NCBI RefSeq assembly: GCF_039679125.1
Contig: NZ_CP155551.1
Location: forward strand, 1,426,001-1,490,000
Reading direction: 5' to 3'
Origin: Blastococcus sp. HT6-4
GTDB lineage: Bacteria; Actinomycetota; Actinomycetes; Mycobacteriales; Geodermatophilaceae
DNA length: 64,000 nucleotides
Positions 49,971-58,447 of this stretch are shown piece after piece. The position numbers and the translations under genes are program-made. The notes under the pieces were generated by a model that had not been told where the DNA came from, made no database searches, and saw nothing but the letters and a program-made list of their open reading frames with translations. Within the stretch, counting starts at the first letter, position 1. The number at the start of each line of letters is the position of its first letter.

Positions 49971-51530
49971 ATGGCCCTGACGTACCCCACCAGGCCCGGC
50001 GACATCGACCACCTGATCGCCGACGACCACGCGTTCGTCGAGCGGCAGTTCCAGCACCTGGAGGCCGGCCGCGGCGACCGGAGGGTGCTGGTCGACCAGA
50101 TCACGATGCAGCTGGCGCTGCACGCCTTCGCCGAGGAGACGGTCCTCTACCCGATCTGGCCCGAGATCGGCATGACCGACGAGCACGAGGACGCCGAGCA
50201 CGAGCACCAGGAGATCAAGGAGCTGCTCGTCGTCCTCGGCCGGACGCAGCCGGGGGAGGCGGAGTTCGAGGAGGCGCTCGGAAACCTGATCGGGCTCGTC
50301 CGCCACCACGTCGACGACGAGGAGTCCGAGGAGCTGCCGGAGTTCCGGTCGAAGGCCGGGCCCGCACGGATGGCCGAGCTGGGGGAGAAGTTCCTGGCGG
50401 CCAAGCGCCAGGCTCCGACCCGGCCGCACCCGCACGCCCCCGACGAGGGTCTGGCCGAGCGGATCGCGGGCATGCTGGCCAAGCCGCTGGACCACGTCCG
50501 GGACGTGCTCTCGGGCAAGCAGAAGGACATGGCCACCGACCCCTCCGGGCTGCTCGACCCGCAGGCCCAGGCGATCGTCGACGCGCACTCCTCGCTGGGG
50601 CTGCTGCCGTTCGAGATCCTCACGCCTGACCAGGCGCGCAAGCAGCCGGGCCCCAAGCAGGCGGTCCAGAAGGTCATGGCCGAGCGGGGCATCGACGGCC
50701 CGGAGCCGGTCGGCTCGGTCGACGACCTGATGATCCCCGACGGCGCCGGCGGGCAGCAGCGACTGCGCGTCTACAAGCCCGACGGCGCCGGGCCCGGTGC
50801 GCTGCCGATCATCATGTGGCTCCACGGTGGCGGGTGGGTCCTGTTCGACATCGACGACCACTACGACGACTCCTGCCGGGCCCTGTGCACCAAGACCGGT
50901 GCGATCGTCGTCAGCCCCGACTACCGGCGGGCGCCGGAGGCGGTCTTCCCGGCGGCCCACGACGACGTCCTGACCGCCTGGACCTGGGTGCGGGAGAACG
51001 CCGCCCAGTTCGGCGGTGACCCGACCCGGATGGCGATCGGCGGCGAGTCCGTCGGCGGCAACATGGCAGCGGCCACCGCGCTCACGCTGGCGGCCAACGG
51101 CCAGCCGCGCCCACTGGCCCAGGTCTGCGTCTACCCGCTCACCACCGGCGAGCAGTTCGGCGAGTCGATGGCCGACGCCGCCGACGCCCGTCCGCTGAAC
51201 CGGGCCCTCCTGTCGTGGATGGCGATGCACGCCTTCCAGGGGAAGCCCGAGGCGGCGACGGACCCGCGCATCGCGCTGCTCGACTGGACGCCGGAGCAGC
51301 GGGCGAGCATGCCGTCGACGCTGGTCATCACCGCCGGGCGCGACGTGCTGCGCAGTCAGGGGCAGCAGTTCGCGAGGGATCTCGAGGCCGCCGGAGTGGA
51401 GACCGGGCACCGGAACTACGAGGGCGTCATGCACGAGTTCTTCGGTGCGGCCGCGGTGCTGGACAAGGCCGAGCAGGCCCAGCAGGAGGCCGCGCAGCAC
51501 TTCCGGCGCGCCTTCGGGACGGCGGCCTGA
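49971..51530 (+). CDS. hemerythrin HHE domain fused to an alpha/beta-hydrolase (HSL-type esterase)
   Basis: A 519-residue fusion. Residues ~10-150 form a hemerythrin-like four-helix bundle with iron-ligand pattern DDHAFVERQFQHLE, ALHAFAEETVLYP, HEHQEIKEL and VRHHVDDEESEEL, likely holding a diiron oxygen- or NO-sensing site. After a ~60-residue linker, residues ~270-515 are a hormone-sensitive-lipase-family esterase: the oxyanion HGGGW, the catalytic Ser in GESVGGN, and the Asp and His expected later (HGVMHEF includes a His). The domains are in one frame with no lesion. The GGAGG ribosome site is 5 bp before the ATG and a SigB-like promoter is upstream. Confidence 0.92.
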   Translation: MALTYPTRPGDIDHLIADDHAFVERQFQHLEAGRGDRRVLVDQITMQLALHAFAEETVLYPIWPEIGMTDEHEDAEHEHQEIKELLVVLGRTQPGEAEFEEALGNLIGLVRHHVDDEESEELPEFRSKAGPARMAELGEKFLAAKRQAPTRPHPHAPDEGLAERIAGMLAKPLDHVRDVLSGKQKDMATDPSGLLDPQAQAIVDAHSSLGLLPFEILTPDQARKQPGPKQAVQKVMAERGIDGPEPVGSVDDLMIPDGAGGQQRLRVYKPDGAGPGALPIIMWLHGGGWVLFDIDDHYDDSCRALCTKTGAIVVSPDYRRAPEAVFPAAHDDVLTAWTWVRENAAQFGGDPTRMAIGGESVGGNMAAATALTLAANGQPRPLAQVCVYPLTTGEQFGESMADAADARPLNRALLSWMAMHAFQGKPEAATDPRIALLDWTPEQRASMPSTLVITAGRDVLRSQGQQFARDLEAAGVETGHRNYEGVMHEFFGAAAVLDKAEQAQQEAAQHFRRAFGTAA

Positions 51531-51817
51531 CGGCAGGCCCGGCAAAACTCCGACGCCCTGCGGCCGCTGGGCGGCTACCATCCTGCCCGCCCGAGGTCAG
51601 CAGCCGGGCGGCATCGCCGCCGCAGGTCCTGCGCGTCGGCCGCGGGCATGCCATGTGGGCAAGCGTCTCAGGAGCGCGCGGGTTCGACTCCCGACGCCGT
51701 TCGGCGCGTGGTCATCCCGGCTCCGGCGGTCTGCAGCGCCTCGTGCGCTCCCCGCCGGCGCCCGACCGCGCGCCGGACGGTCCGCGCGCCGGCAGACGGG
51801 AGAGGAGGGCAGGGAAC

Positions 51818-52504
51818 GTGCAGATCGTCGTCCAGGAGTGGGAGCGGGTCCTGCTCTACCGGGACGGCCGGTTCGAGGAGGTCCTCGGAGCAGGCCGCCA
51901 CCGCCGGCTGCGCTGGCGGCGCCGCCGGGTCCGCGTGCCGGTCCGGCCCCGGCTGCTCGTCGTCCCGAGCCAGGAGGTGCTCACCGCCGACGGGTTGTCG
52001 GTCAAGGTGAGTCTCACCGTCGCGGCGCGGACCGCGGATCCCCGGCGGTGGTACGAGGCGGTCGACGACGCCGACGGCTTCCTCTACGCCGCGCTGCAGA
52101 TCGCGCTGCGCGAGGCGGTGGGCGCGCGCACCCTGGACGAGCTGCTCGCCGCCCGCGACTCGCTCCCCGACGACCTGCGAGGGCGGGTCGCCGGCTCCGC
52201 GGAGGCCGTGGGCGTGGCGATCGACAGCCTCGCCCTCCGCGACGTCATGGTCCCGGCGGAGCTCCGGCGGGCCGCCGCCGAGGTCGCGACCGCCCGCGCC
52301 CAGGGGCAGGCCGCTCTCGAGCGCGCCCGCTCGGAGGTGGCGGCGACGAGGGCGCTGGCCAACGCCGCTCGCCTGGTGGCCGAGCAGCCGGCGCTGCTGC
52401 AGCTGCGCACGCTGCAGGCCGTCGAGGCCGGCGGGGCGACGGTGGTGCTGACGCAGGGTCCGGCCGGCGTGGACCCGGCCGGAACCGGTCGTCGGGACGG
52501 CTGA
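51818..52504 (+). CDS. SPFH/Band-7 (slipin-like) protein
   Basis: A 228-residue protein with a very short N-terminus and an SPFH/PHB domain (~10-190): YRDGRFEEVLGAGRHRRL, SVKVSLTVAARTADPRRWY, and the ARTLDELLAARDSLPDDLRGRVAGSAEAVGVAIDSLALRDVMVPAE stretch, then the helical ATARAQGQAALERARSEVAATRAL. It lacks the usual N-terminal membrane hairpin of slipins. Members organise membrane microdomains; this soluble form may peripherally associate. GTG start after AGAGGAGGGCAGGG. Confidence 0.87.
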   Translation: MQIVVQEWERVLLYRDGRFEEVLGAGRHRRLRWRRRRVRVPVRPRLLVVPSQEVLTADGLSVKVSLTVAARTADPRRWYEAVDDADGFLYAALQIALREAVGARTLDELLAARDSLPDDLRGRVAGSAEAVGVAIDSLALRDVMVPAELRRAAAEVATARAQGQAALERARSEVAATRALANAARLVAEQPALLQLRTLQAVEAGGATVVLTQGPAGVDPAGTGRRDG

Positions 52505-52539
52505 CCGCGGCGTCGCGGCGGGTCCCCGGCCCGGATGCA

Positions 52540-52576
52540 CCGCGGCCCCCGACCTCGATGAGGGCGGGGGCCGCGG
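52540..52576 (+). terminator. strong hairpin terminator
   Basis: CCGCGGCCCCC pairs with GGGGGCCGCGG (11 bp), 36 bp after the SPFH gene. It marks the end of the backbone and start of the accessory region. Confidence 0.8.
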
Positions 52577-52579
52577 CTG

Positions 52580-52609
52580 GACGACTCAGATGTCGACGAC
52601 TCAGATGTC
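52580..52609. repeat. perfect tandem duplication of a 15-bp unit
   Basis: GACGACTCAGATGTC at 52580-52594 is repeated exactly at 52595-52609. The downstream side reads, on the minus strand, the end of a short open frame (RFDVYYDI then stop) that has no start, so this may be the scar of an insertion or deletion. Confidence 0.85.
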
Positions 52610-52961
52610 GTAGTACACGTCGAACCGGCACACCGAGCGTGACTCCAGAGAGGTTTCCGCAGGTCAGCGCGTCGTCGCGGCGAGGTTCGGTACCGCCATA
52701 GGCGCTGATTCGGCCCTCGTTCCCCCTGGTTCTGGGGGAAAACTGGGGGAAACGGCTCGGCGCTCCTCGCTCCTCGAGGACCGCTGAGGACGGCATGCGA
52801 CCGGCCGAGTGGGGAGCCGGGTGTGTGTCGGTCACGACCAGAACTTAGATCAACTCCCGGACACCGGTAGATCATCTGGGGTGAACGCCTTGGGCGACAG
52901 GGCAAGCCCCACGAGCTGGATGTCCGTTCCATGGCGAAGGCGTCGACGTACGGGGCTCCAG
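52610..52961. other. gene-poor stretch between the tandem repeat and the jetD remnant
   Basis: About 350 bp. On the minus strand an 18-codon piece ending ...CRFDVYYDI-stop (stop at 52607-52609) looks like the C-terminus of a lost gene. CTGGGGGAAA occurs twice 11 bp apart near 52735-52755. No intact gene, RNA or promoter is recognised. Confidence 0.5.
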
Positions 52962-54073
52962 TCAGGGCGCCGCCGCCAGCCAGCCCGGATGAAGCAGCAG
53001 CTTCTCCAGCCCGACCGCCTCCTGCGCCATCCGCTGCCCGCTGGTGAGGACGCCCGCTGCGGTGTCGGCCAGAGGCCCCGGCCATGCGGCCGCCGCGGCC
53101 GCCGCCCGGCTGGGGACGGCGGTCGCGGCGGCCCGGTGACCGTGTGCGAGCAGCGCCTCGTACAACGGCATCGCCGGATCAACGGGCGGCAGGCCGGCGC
53201 GGGTGGCGGGGCCGCGGCTCTCGATGTCGTCGTAGAGGGTGGCCGACGCGGCGGCGGGAATCTCCAGGCCGCGAAGGTCCAGATCGCCGAAGTACTGAAT
53301 GCGGGCCGGGGCCGGCTGCAGCAGCGGGACCGATGCGACCGCGGAGCAAAACTGCCGGCCGCCGCCGTACCCGACCCACCGGGCGGGCCCGCCGGCGACG
53401 GCGTGCACCCGAGTCGCCTCCAGCAGCGAGGCGTAGGTGTGGTGATTCTCCGCGACCAGCAGCTCGACCTCTGCCGGGGTGGCCCCGGGTACGCACTGTG
53501 CGGCGAACGGCATCGGCACCAGGTGGCAGCGCAGCAGCTGCAGGGTCAGCCCGCCGGAGGCGAACAGCCGGCCCGCCATCAGCGCGTCCAGCCGCTTCTC
53601 GTCGCCGAAGAGCTCCAGGCTGCGCTCGCGGAGCGGCACGTTGATCCGTTCCGCGCCGCGCCGCGGAGGAACCCGGCGGCGGCCTCGAGCACCTCGAACT
53701 CCTCCGGTCGTCGGGCGATTCGCGCGGCGGCCGGCAGCGCGCTCGGCCACACCCGGCCCGTGTCGGGCCGCGGGCCCGGTGGGGCGGCCGGGGTCCGGCG
53801 GACCCACCGCGGCAGCGGCGGGGCGCTGCGCCGGTCGTAGAGCGCCCCGCCGCGGGGCAGCACCGCGGCCCCGGCCCGCTCCAGCTCGGTAAGCGCGTCG
53901 AGCAGCTCCGCCCGGCCGGTCACCGACGTGGCCAGCGACCGGTTGAAGTCGACCGCGGCCCGCTAGAGCACGTCGAGCTCGACGGTCTGCCGCCGGAAGG
54001 CGGCGACGACGCCCGCCAGGTGCGCGGCCAGCGCGCCGAGCTCCGCGCCGCCCGGCGCGGCCGGTGCGGTCAC
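52962..54073 (-). pseudogene. jetD (Wadjet system, DUF3322/DUF2220), inactivated
   Basis: The minus strand encodes a JetD-like protein in pieces. The first part starts at GTG 54073 (VTAPAAPGGAELGALAAHLA) and is stopped by an in-frame TAG at 53965-53963, after which the same frame continues (RAAVDFNRSLATSVTGRAELLDAL ... LPRWVRRT). A one-base deletion near 53650 then shifts to the frame of INVPLRERSLELFGDEKRLDAL, VENHHTYASLLEATRV and YFGDLDLRGLEIP, the Toprim-like C-terminal nuclease region, ending at 52962. JetD is the topoisomerase/nuclease-like subunit that cuts plasmid DNA. At least two disabling lesions mean no functional protein. Confidence 0.85.
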
Positions 54074-54590
54074 CTCGCGGCACCGGTGCGGAGGACGCGG
54101 ACCGCAGTGATGCCGTCGTCCTCGCCGGCCCGGTGATCGCTGAGCCACTGCGGGACTGGAGGGTGACGTAGCGGCGCTGCTTGAGCGTGCCGGGGCTGTT
54201 CCGCAGCCGGATCACGATCGGGAACTGCCCGACCGCGCCGAAGTCCTCCACGCCGGTGGGTGAACACCAGTTGCACGCCGTGGGCGGCGGCGACGTCGCG
54301 CTGCAGCCGCAGCAGCTCGCGTGGCTGGCGGTACTCAGTGGGTTGTCCAGTACCAGGGTGCCGGCGACGTGCCCGAGGCCGCGGTTGACCCTGCGCAGTC
54401 GGGCCAGCGTGCAGTACAGCGCGACGCAGGCGGTGAAATTCTCCCCGCCGGAGTACTCGCCGAGCAGGGTGATGTCGAGCGGTTCGACGGTCAGCGAGCT
54501 GTTCGGCTTGAGCACCGTCACGGTGAACCCGCGCGGGGCGACGGCCGCGTGCACGCACCGCGTCAGCAGCGCCAGCTGAGCTGTTGCATG
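54070..54590 (-). pseudogene. jetC (Wadjet SMC-like ATPase) C-terminal remnant, multiply frameshifted
   Basis: Only the C-terminal ATPase lobe is recognisable, split over two frames: LLTRCVHAAVAPRGFTVTVLKPNSS, LLGEYSGGENFTACVALYCTLARL (ABC signature), GTLVLDNPLSTASH (Walker B with Asn in place of the usual Glu position, as in JetC), then a frame jump to LLRLQRDVAAAHGVQLVFT, back to TGVEDFGAVGQFPIVIRLRN, and again to WLSDHRAGEDDGITAVRVLR. Three indels in ~300 bp. The N-terminal half, JetA and JetB are not found. The stop overlaps the jetD start by GTGA, as in an operon. Confidence 0.78.
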
Positions 54591-54990
54591 AGCCAGCTGA
54601 GCAGTTGCATGAGATTGGCACGGAAGTTGCAACGCCGGGCAGCTCGCGCACAGCTGGTCGGGCACGCACCGCCGGATCAGCCGCGCCGACGTCGAGGCGC
54701 GTGCGACCGGCACGCGGGCGATGACGGCCGATGAGGTCCGGTCTCTGCTGCTGGCGCACGCGGTCGCCGGCCCGGCCGGCAATCTGCTCACGGCGCCCGC
54801 TCCGCTGGTGGCAGCAGTGACCCACCCAGCGGCGCCGTAGCTGCCCGCAGCGTGCCCGCTGTGCGCGCGAACAGCTCCAGCAGCCCGCCGGGCCACCCCG
54901 AGTGGGGCCTTGGGACACGCGCGCCGCGGACTACTCGGCCACCTCGGTGAGCTCGAGTGGCTGGACGCCCTCCGCCCTGTTCGTGGGCCG
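54591..54990. other. gene-free decayed stretch next to jetC
   Basis: About 400 bp without a convincing gene. A near-tandem repeat of about 20 bp with GTTGCATGAG lies at ~54577-54615, and short plausible reading frames on both strands (for example a + strand ADEVRSLLLAHAVAGPAGNLL) end quickly. Probably remains of the lost 5' part of jetC or of neighbours. Confidence 0.5.
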
Positions 54991-55932
54991 TCAGCTGCAA
55001 GCCGGTTCGACGTCATCTCGGCGCGGCGGCGATTCACCACGGGTCCGGGGCTTGAGCTCGCTGACGAGTACGCCGGCGACGATGAGGGCGGCGCCGACGA
55101 TGGCGAGGCCGGGCAGTCGGTCGCCGGCGAGGCGCCCGATGACGCCGCCCCACACCGGCTCACCGGCGTAGATGACCGTGGCCCGGGTCGGGGACACCGA
55201 CCGCTGGGCCCAGTTCATGGTGAGCTGGATGAGGCAGCTGGCGGCGCCGAGACCGATCGCGGCGGCGAGCCAGAGCCAGGAGAAGGACGGAACGGCCTCA
55301 CCGACGACGGGCATCATCGCTACCGACAGGGCGCCGCCGACGAGCAGCTGTACGACGGTGATCCGGCCGAGGTCGACGGTGCCGGCGTACAGGCCGATGA
55401 GGACGATCTCCGCGGCGATGGCGACGGTGCTGACCAGCGTCAGGATCTCTCCGGTGCTCAGCGTCAGCCCCGCCGAACCGGGGTCGGCCAGCAGGACCAG
55501 TCCGGTGAAGGCGAGCGCCACCCCGGCCCAGGCGGCGGGCTTGGGTGCGCGGCGGAACACCGCCCACTGCAGCAGCGGCACGAGCGGGACGTAGAGCGCG
55601 GTGAGGAACGCCGAGGTGCTGCTGGGGATCGTCTGCAGGCCGATGGTCTGCAGCGCGTAGCCGCCGAAGATCGTCACGCCGATCGCCGCGCCGGCACCCA
55701 GCTCCCGCCGGGTCAGCCCGGTCAGCGTCCGGCGGAAGATGACCAGGCTGATCGCGCCGGCGGCGAGGAAGCGCAGGCCGACGAAGAGCAGCGGCGCGCC
55801 GTGCTGCATGGCGAGGTGGACGATGAGGAACGTGGCGCCCCAGACGGCGGTGACGGCGATCAGCGCCATCTCCTGCCGGCTGAACCGGACACCCCAGCGG
55901 GGACGAGGCCTGGTGTCCAGCGTTGCGCTCAC
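54991..55932 (-). CDS. EamA/DMT family transporter
   Basis: A 313-residue membrane protein with ten hydrophobic segments in two homologous halves, the EamA (RhaT/DMT) pattern: ALIAVTAVWGATFLIVHLAMQHGAPLLFVGLRFLAAG at the start of the first, VIYAGEPVWGGVIGRLAGDRLPGLAIVGAALIVAGVLVSEL at the end of the second. DMT carriers export amino acids or other metabolites. GTG 55932 is the likely start; the B3/4-domain gene ends 56 bp upstream, in the same direction, so it is the third gene of that operon. Confidence 0.92.
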   Translation of the reverse strand: MSATLDTRPRPRWGVRFSRQEMALIAVTAVWGATFLIVHLAMQHGAPLLFVGLRFLAAGAISLVIFRRTLTGLTRRELGAGAAIGVTIFGGYALQTIGLQTIPSSTSAFLTALYVPLVPLLQWAVFRRAPKPAAWAGVALAFTGLVLLADPGSAGLTLSTGEILTLVSTVAIAAEIVLIGLYAGTVDLGRITVVQLLVGGALSVAMMPVVGEAVPSFSWLWLAAAIGLGAASCLIQLTMNWAQRSVSPTRATVIYAGEPVWGGVIGRLAGDRLPGLAIVGAALIVAGVLVSELKPRTRGESPPRRDDVEPACS

Positions 55933-55987
55933 CCGTCGGCCGGCCGGGCGCGCCACAGGTGATCGTGGGCGTCGTCCCGGGGGTGGA

Positions 55988-56719
55988 TCAGCACGGTGCA
56001 CTTCCGTCGGCGCGGGTGATCAGCCGGCGGTGGAAGGTGGCGTCCGGGCTGTGGGCGAGCAGGCCCTCGGTGAGCGCGTCGGCTGCGGCGTGTGCGTCGT
56101 CATCGGTGAGCGGGTCGAGCACGTCGAGGATGAAGACGGCACTGGTGGTGGCGGTGGTGATGCCCGTGCGGGTGCACTGGCGCCAGTTCCAGCGGCGGCA
56201 GGTGACGCCGGCGTCGTCGCGCCAGACGACCTCGCCGACCTCCGGGTGCTCGACGACCGCCTCGCCGCCGGCGGTGGTGTCGAAGGCCTCGGTGCCGTCG
56301 GCGCGGACGAGTCGCGGCGGGCTGGCGTAGGCGGCGCGGTCCTCCCCACCGAAGGGCAGCATGGAGGCGATGGAGACGGCGTTGTAGACGTCGGTGATCC
56401 GGTCGATGCGCGGCAGGCCGCCGGGGTCGATCCGGCGCATCAGCGCCTCGACGCTGGGCCGGGTGCGCTGCGGCTTGGCGCCGAAGGCCCGGTAGGCCTC
56501 CCGCCACGCGGCGAGGTGCGGCAGCTCCTCGGGCTTGCGCCCGTCGAGCCGCTCCCGCGTGATCGCCTCGGCGGCGGCAAGAACCTGTTCGCTGGACTCG
56601 TCGCTGGGGCCGCCCTGCAGGCCGTCGGCGGTCAGCAGCACCACGCGGTAGTCCGGCCGCAGCGCGAACACCGCGTCGTCGACGGTGGCGGCGGCGAGCC
56701 ACTGCTGGGGGTCGGTCAT
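55988..56719 (-). CDS. B3/B4 tRNA-binding-domain protein
   Basis: A 243-residue stand-alone B3/4 domain, the fold that in the phenylalanyl-tRNA synthetase beta subunit edits mischarged tRNA. Typical family stretches are LPHLAAWREAYRAFGAKPQRTRPSVEALMRRI and ITDVYNAVSIASMLPFGGEDRAA. Free-standing members are known in actinobacteria and proteobacteria; some act on D-amino-acid or mischarged aminoacyl-tRNA, but activity here is inference. ATG 56719 overlaps the upstream regulator stop (ATGA), so the pair is translationally coupled. Confidence 0.9.
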   Translation of the reverse strand: MTDPQQWLAAATVDDAVFALRPDYRVVLLTADGLQGGPSDESSEQVLAAAEAITRERLDGRKPEELPHLAAWREAYRAFGAKPQRTRPSVEALMRRIDPGGLPRIDRITDVYNAVSIASMLPFGGEDRAAYASPPRLVRADGTEAFDTTAGGEAVVEHPEVGEVVWRDDAGVTCRRWNWRQCTRTGITTATTSAVFILDVLDPLTDDDAHAAADALTEGLLAHSPDATFHRRLITRADGSAPC

Positions 56720-57309
56720 GAATGGCTCCCGGTGACGTGGGGCTGGAACACGGTGAGGGCGAAACGGGCGGGGCCGGTGGCGTCGGCGGGGTTGGCGTAG
56801 CCGTGGGCGACGTCACCGGCGAAGGCCGCGGAGTCGCCCACGGTCAACCGCTCGGTCCGGTCACCGACGCGCAGGTCGACTGCGCCCTCCAGGACGAGCA
56901 GCAGTTCCCGGGTGCCGGCGCTGTGCGCCTCGCTGGTGTTCGCATCGCCCGGCTGCAGCGACCAGTCCCACAGCTCGACGACGTCGGGCGGCTGGGTGCC
57001 GGCGACCAGCACCGCCTGCCCGCCGTGGTCCCCGTGCCACAGCACCGGGGCCCGCCCGGCCGCGGTCACGGTGAGGGCGTGCGGGCGCTCGACGTCGACC
57101 AGGACGGGCAGCCCGACACCGAGGGCGTCGCTGATCCGCAGCAGCGTGGCGATGCTCGGGTTGCCCTCGCCGTGCTCGATGGTGATCACCATGCGGCGGC
57201 TGACCCCCGAGCGGTCGGCCAGCTCATCCAGCGTCCAGCCGCGGGCGATCCGGTGCTGCCGAACCCGCTGCCCGATCACCTCGTTGACCGCGACCACTTC
57301 GGCCGTCAT
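56716..57309 (-). CDS. XRE-cupin transcriptional regulator
   Basis: A 197-residue regulator: HTH_XRE at ~10-65 (RVRQHRIARGWTLDELADRSGVSRRMVITIEHGEGNPSIATLLRIS) and a C-terminal cupin (~90-190, REL LLVLEGAVDLRVGDRTERL then GDSAAFAGDVAHGYAN with the metal-like His). Such proteins repress small operons and release on binding a small ligand. It heads the operon with the B3/4 and EamA genes and probably controls it; the motif GTGCAACATAGTGCAT at 57365-57380 just upstream is a candidate operator. Confidence 0.92.
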   Translation of the reverse strand: MTAEVVAVNEVIGQRVRQHRIARGWTLDELADRSGVSRRMVITIEHGEGNPSIATLLRISDALGVGLPVLVDVERPHALTVTAAGRAPVLWHGDHGGQAVLVAGTQPPDVVELWDWSLQPGDANTSEAHSAGTRELLLVLEGAVDLRVGDRTERLTVGDSAAFAGDVAHGYANPADATGPARFALTVFQPHVTGSHS

Positions 57310-57394
57310 CAGTGCCGCCTCCGTTGCGTCATCCCCACCGCACCCCTCTACGCTGCCTCCGACAGTGCAACATAGTGCATCAGGAGGTGCGGTG

Positions 57395-57493
57395 ATGGCT
57401 GTACAGGGGCACCGGTCGAGCGACGCGGGGCTACGGGTGGAGACCCGGTTGCGGTCCTCGGACGCGGGGGCTCCGAGCCCGGGCGGCCGTTGA
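57395..57493 (+). CDS. possible 32-residue leader peptide divergent from the XRE regulator
   Basis: An ATG 7 bp after an AGGAGG ribosome site begins MAVQGHRSSDAGLRVETRL, 32 residues to a TGA at 57491-57493. The strength of the ribosome site argues for translation, but the sequence has no family and could be the start of a gene now lost to the rearrangement downstream. Listed at low confidence. Confidence 0.3.
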   Translation: MAVQGHRSSDAGLRVETRLRSSDAGAPSPGGR

Positions 57494-57502
57494 ACGTCCC
57501 GA

Positions 57503-57862
57503 TCATCCCAGCGTCGACGCGCAGCTCGGCACAGACGGCGTCGGCGGCGCCGGCGTCGGCCAGCGGGCGGCGAGATCGCGATGCGGGTCGCCGGGTAGGC
57601 CCGGGTAGCGCACCCGGTCGACCGCGGGATGCGCGGCAAGCCGGCGGGCGAGCTCACCGGCGGACTCCTGCTCCTGGCGCAGTCGCACGGCCAGGGTGCG
57701 GGCGCCGCGCAGCGCCAGGTAGGCCTCCAGCGCGCCGGGGGTGGCCCCGGCGACCTCGCGGCGGCGGGCCACCCGCTCGCGGTCGTCCTCGCGCCCGCAG
57801 ACCACGACGCCGAGCAGCAGGTCGGAGTGCCCGCCGATGGACTTCGTCGCGCTGTGCACCAG
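57503..57862 (-). pseudogene. internal fragment of a cystathionine gamma-synthase-like gene
   Basis: The frame begins at VHSATKSIGGHSDLLLGVVV, the PLP-lysine segment of trans-sulfuration enzymes (Lys in SATKSIGGHSD), and continues through GATPGALEAYLALRGARTLAVRLRQEQ and HPAVDRVRYPGLPGDPHRDLAAR before running into unrelated sequence and a stop at 57503. N-terminal ~200 and C-terminal ~80 residues of a normal (~380-residue) enzyme are missing. The upstream edge is fused to the different gene that starts at 58277. Confidence 0.75.
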
Positions 57863-58277
57863 AAGTCCGCAGCTCCTCGGGGTTCTTGACGGTCGGCTCG
57901 GCCGCGCTCTCGAACAGCAGAACGAAGACGGTCGCGTGCGCCGGCACGGGCAGGGCGTAGCCCATGAGCGTGCCCGGTGCCACGGCGTGCCGGTGGGCGT
58001 TCTGCCGTCGGATCGGGATGAGTCCGGCCTGCTGGCGCATCCGGTCGCCGGCGGACGACCTGTCCAGCAGCAGCCCCTCGACGTCGAGGGTCTTCAGATA
58101 GGCGATCGCCGGTAAGGCGCCGAGCTTCTTCGTCGCGGCTTTGATGTTCTTCTTCAGCTCGTCGGCGCTGCGGGCGCTGACCCGGAAGGCGACGCCGGTC
58201 CAGGCCTCCGGGGGCAGCTTGCCCTCGAGCAGACTGGCGATGCCGTGGTAGGTCGACCCGTAGGTGCTGCTGTTCAC
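57863..58277 (-). pseudogene. truncated gene of unknown family fused to the gamma-synthase fragment
   Basis: From GTG 58277 the product (VNSSTYGSTYHGIASLLEG start) runs ~139 residues, with conserved-looking stretches VAFRVSARSADELKKNIKAATKKLGALPAIAYLKTLDVEGLLLD, MRQQAGLIPIRRQNAHRHAVAPGTLMGYALPVPAHATVFVLLFESAAEPTVKNPEE. Right after this the sequence switches frame and identity to the gamma-synthase piece. I recognise no family. Composition and the sharp join suggest a recombination product. Confidence 0.55.
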
Positions 58278-58447
58278 TGGTGTCTCCGTGAGATCCCCCG
58301 GGTTGGTCCCGGCTGCGGGGCACCGTGCGCGCCGTCTTCCGCCTGACAATCAACCCGGCATCGCGTCAGTCCTGGGACAGCCGCGAACCCGCGTGGACGG
58401 GAACTCGTCGGTCAGCAAGTGCAGCCCGGTAGGAGATTTCATTCGGC

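Noticed and set aside
51640-51720. tRNA-like sequence with GGGTTCGACTCCC T-arm motif
   Set aside because: A T-loop-like segment is present, but no acceptor stem or anticodon arm can be built; the T-stem has one mismatch and no CCA-adjacent pairing.
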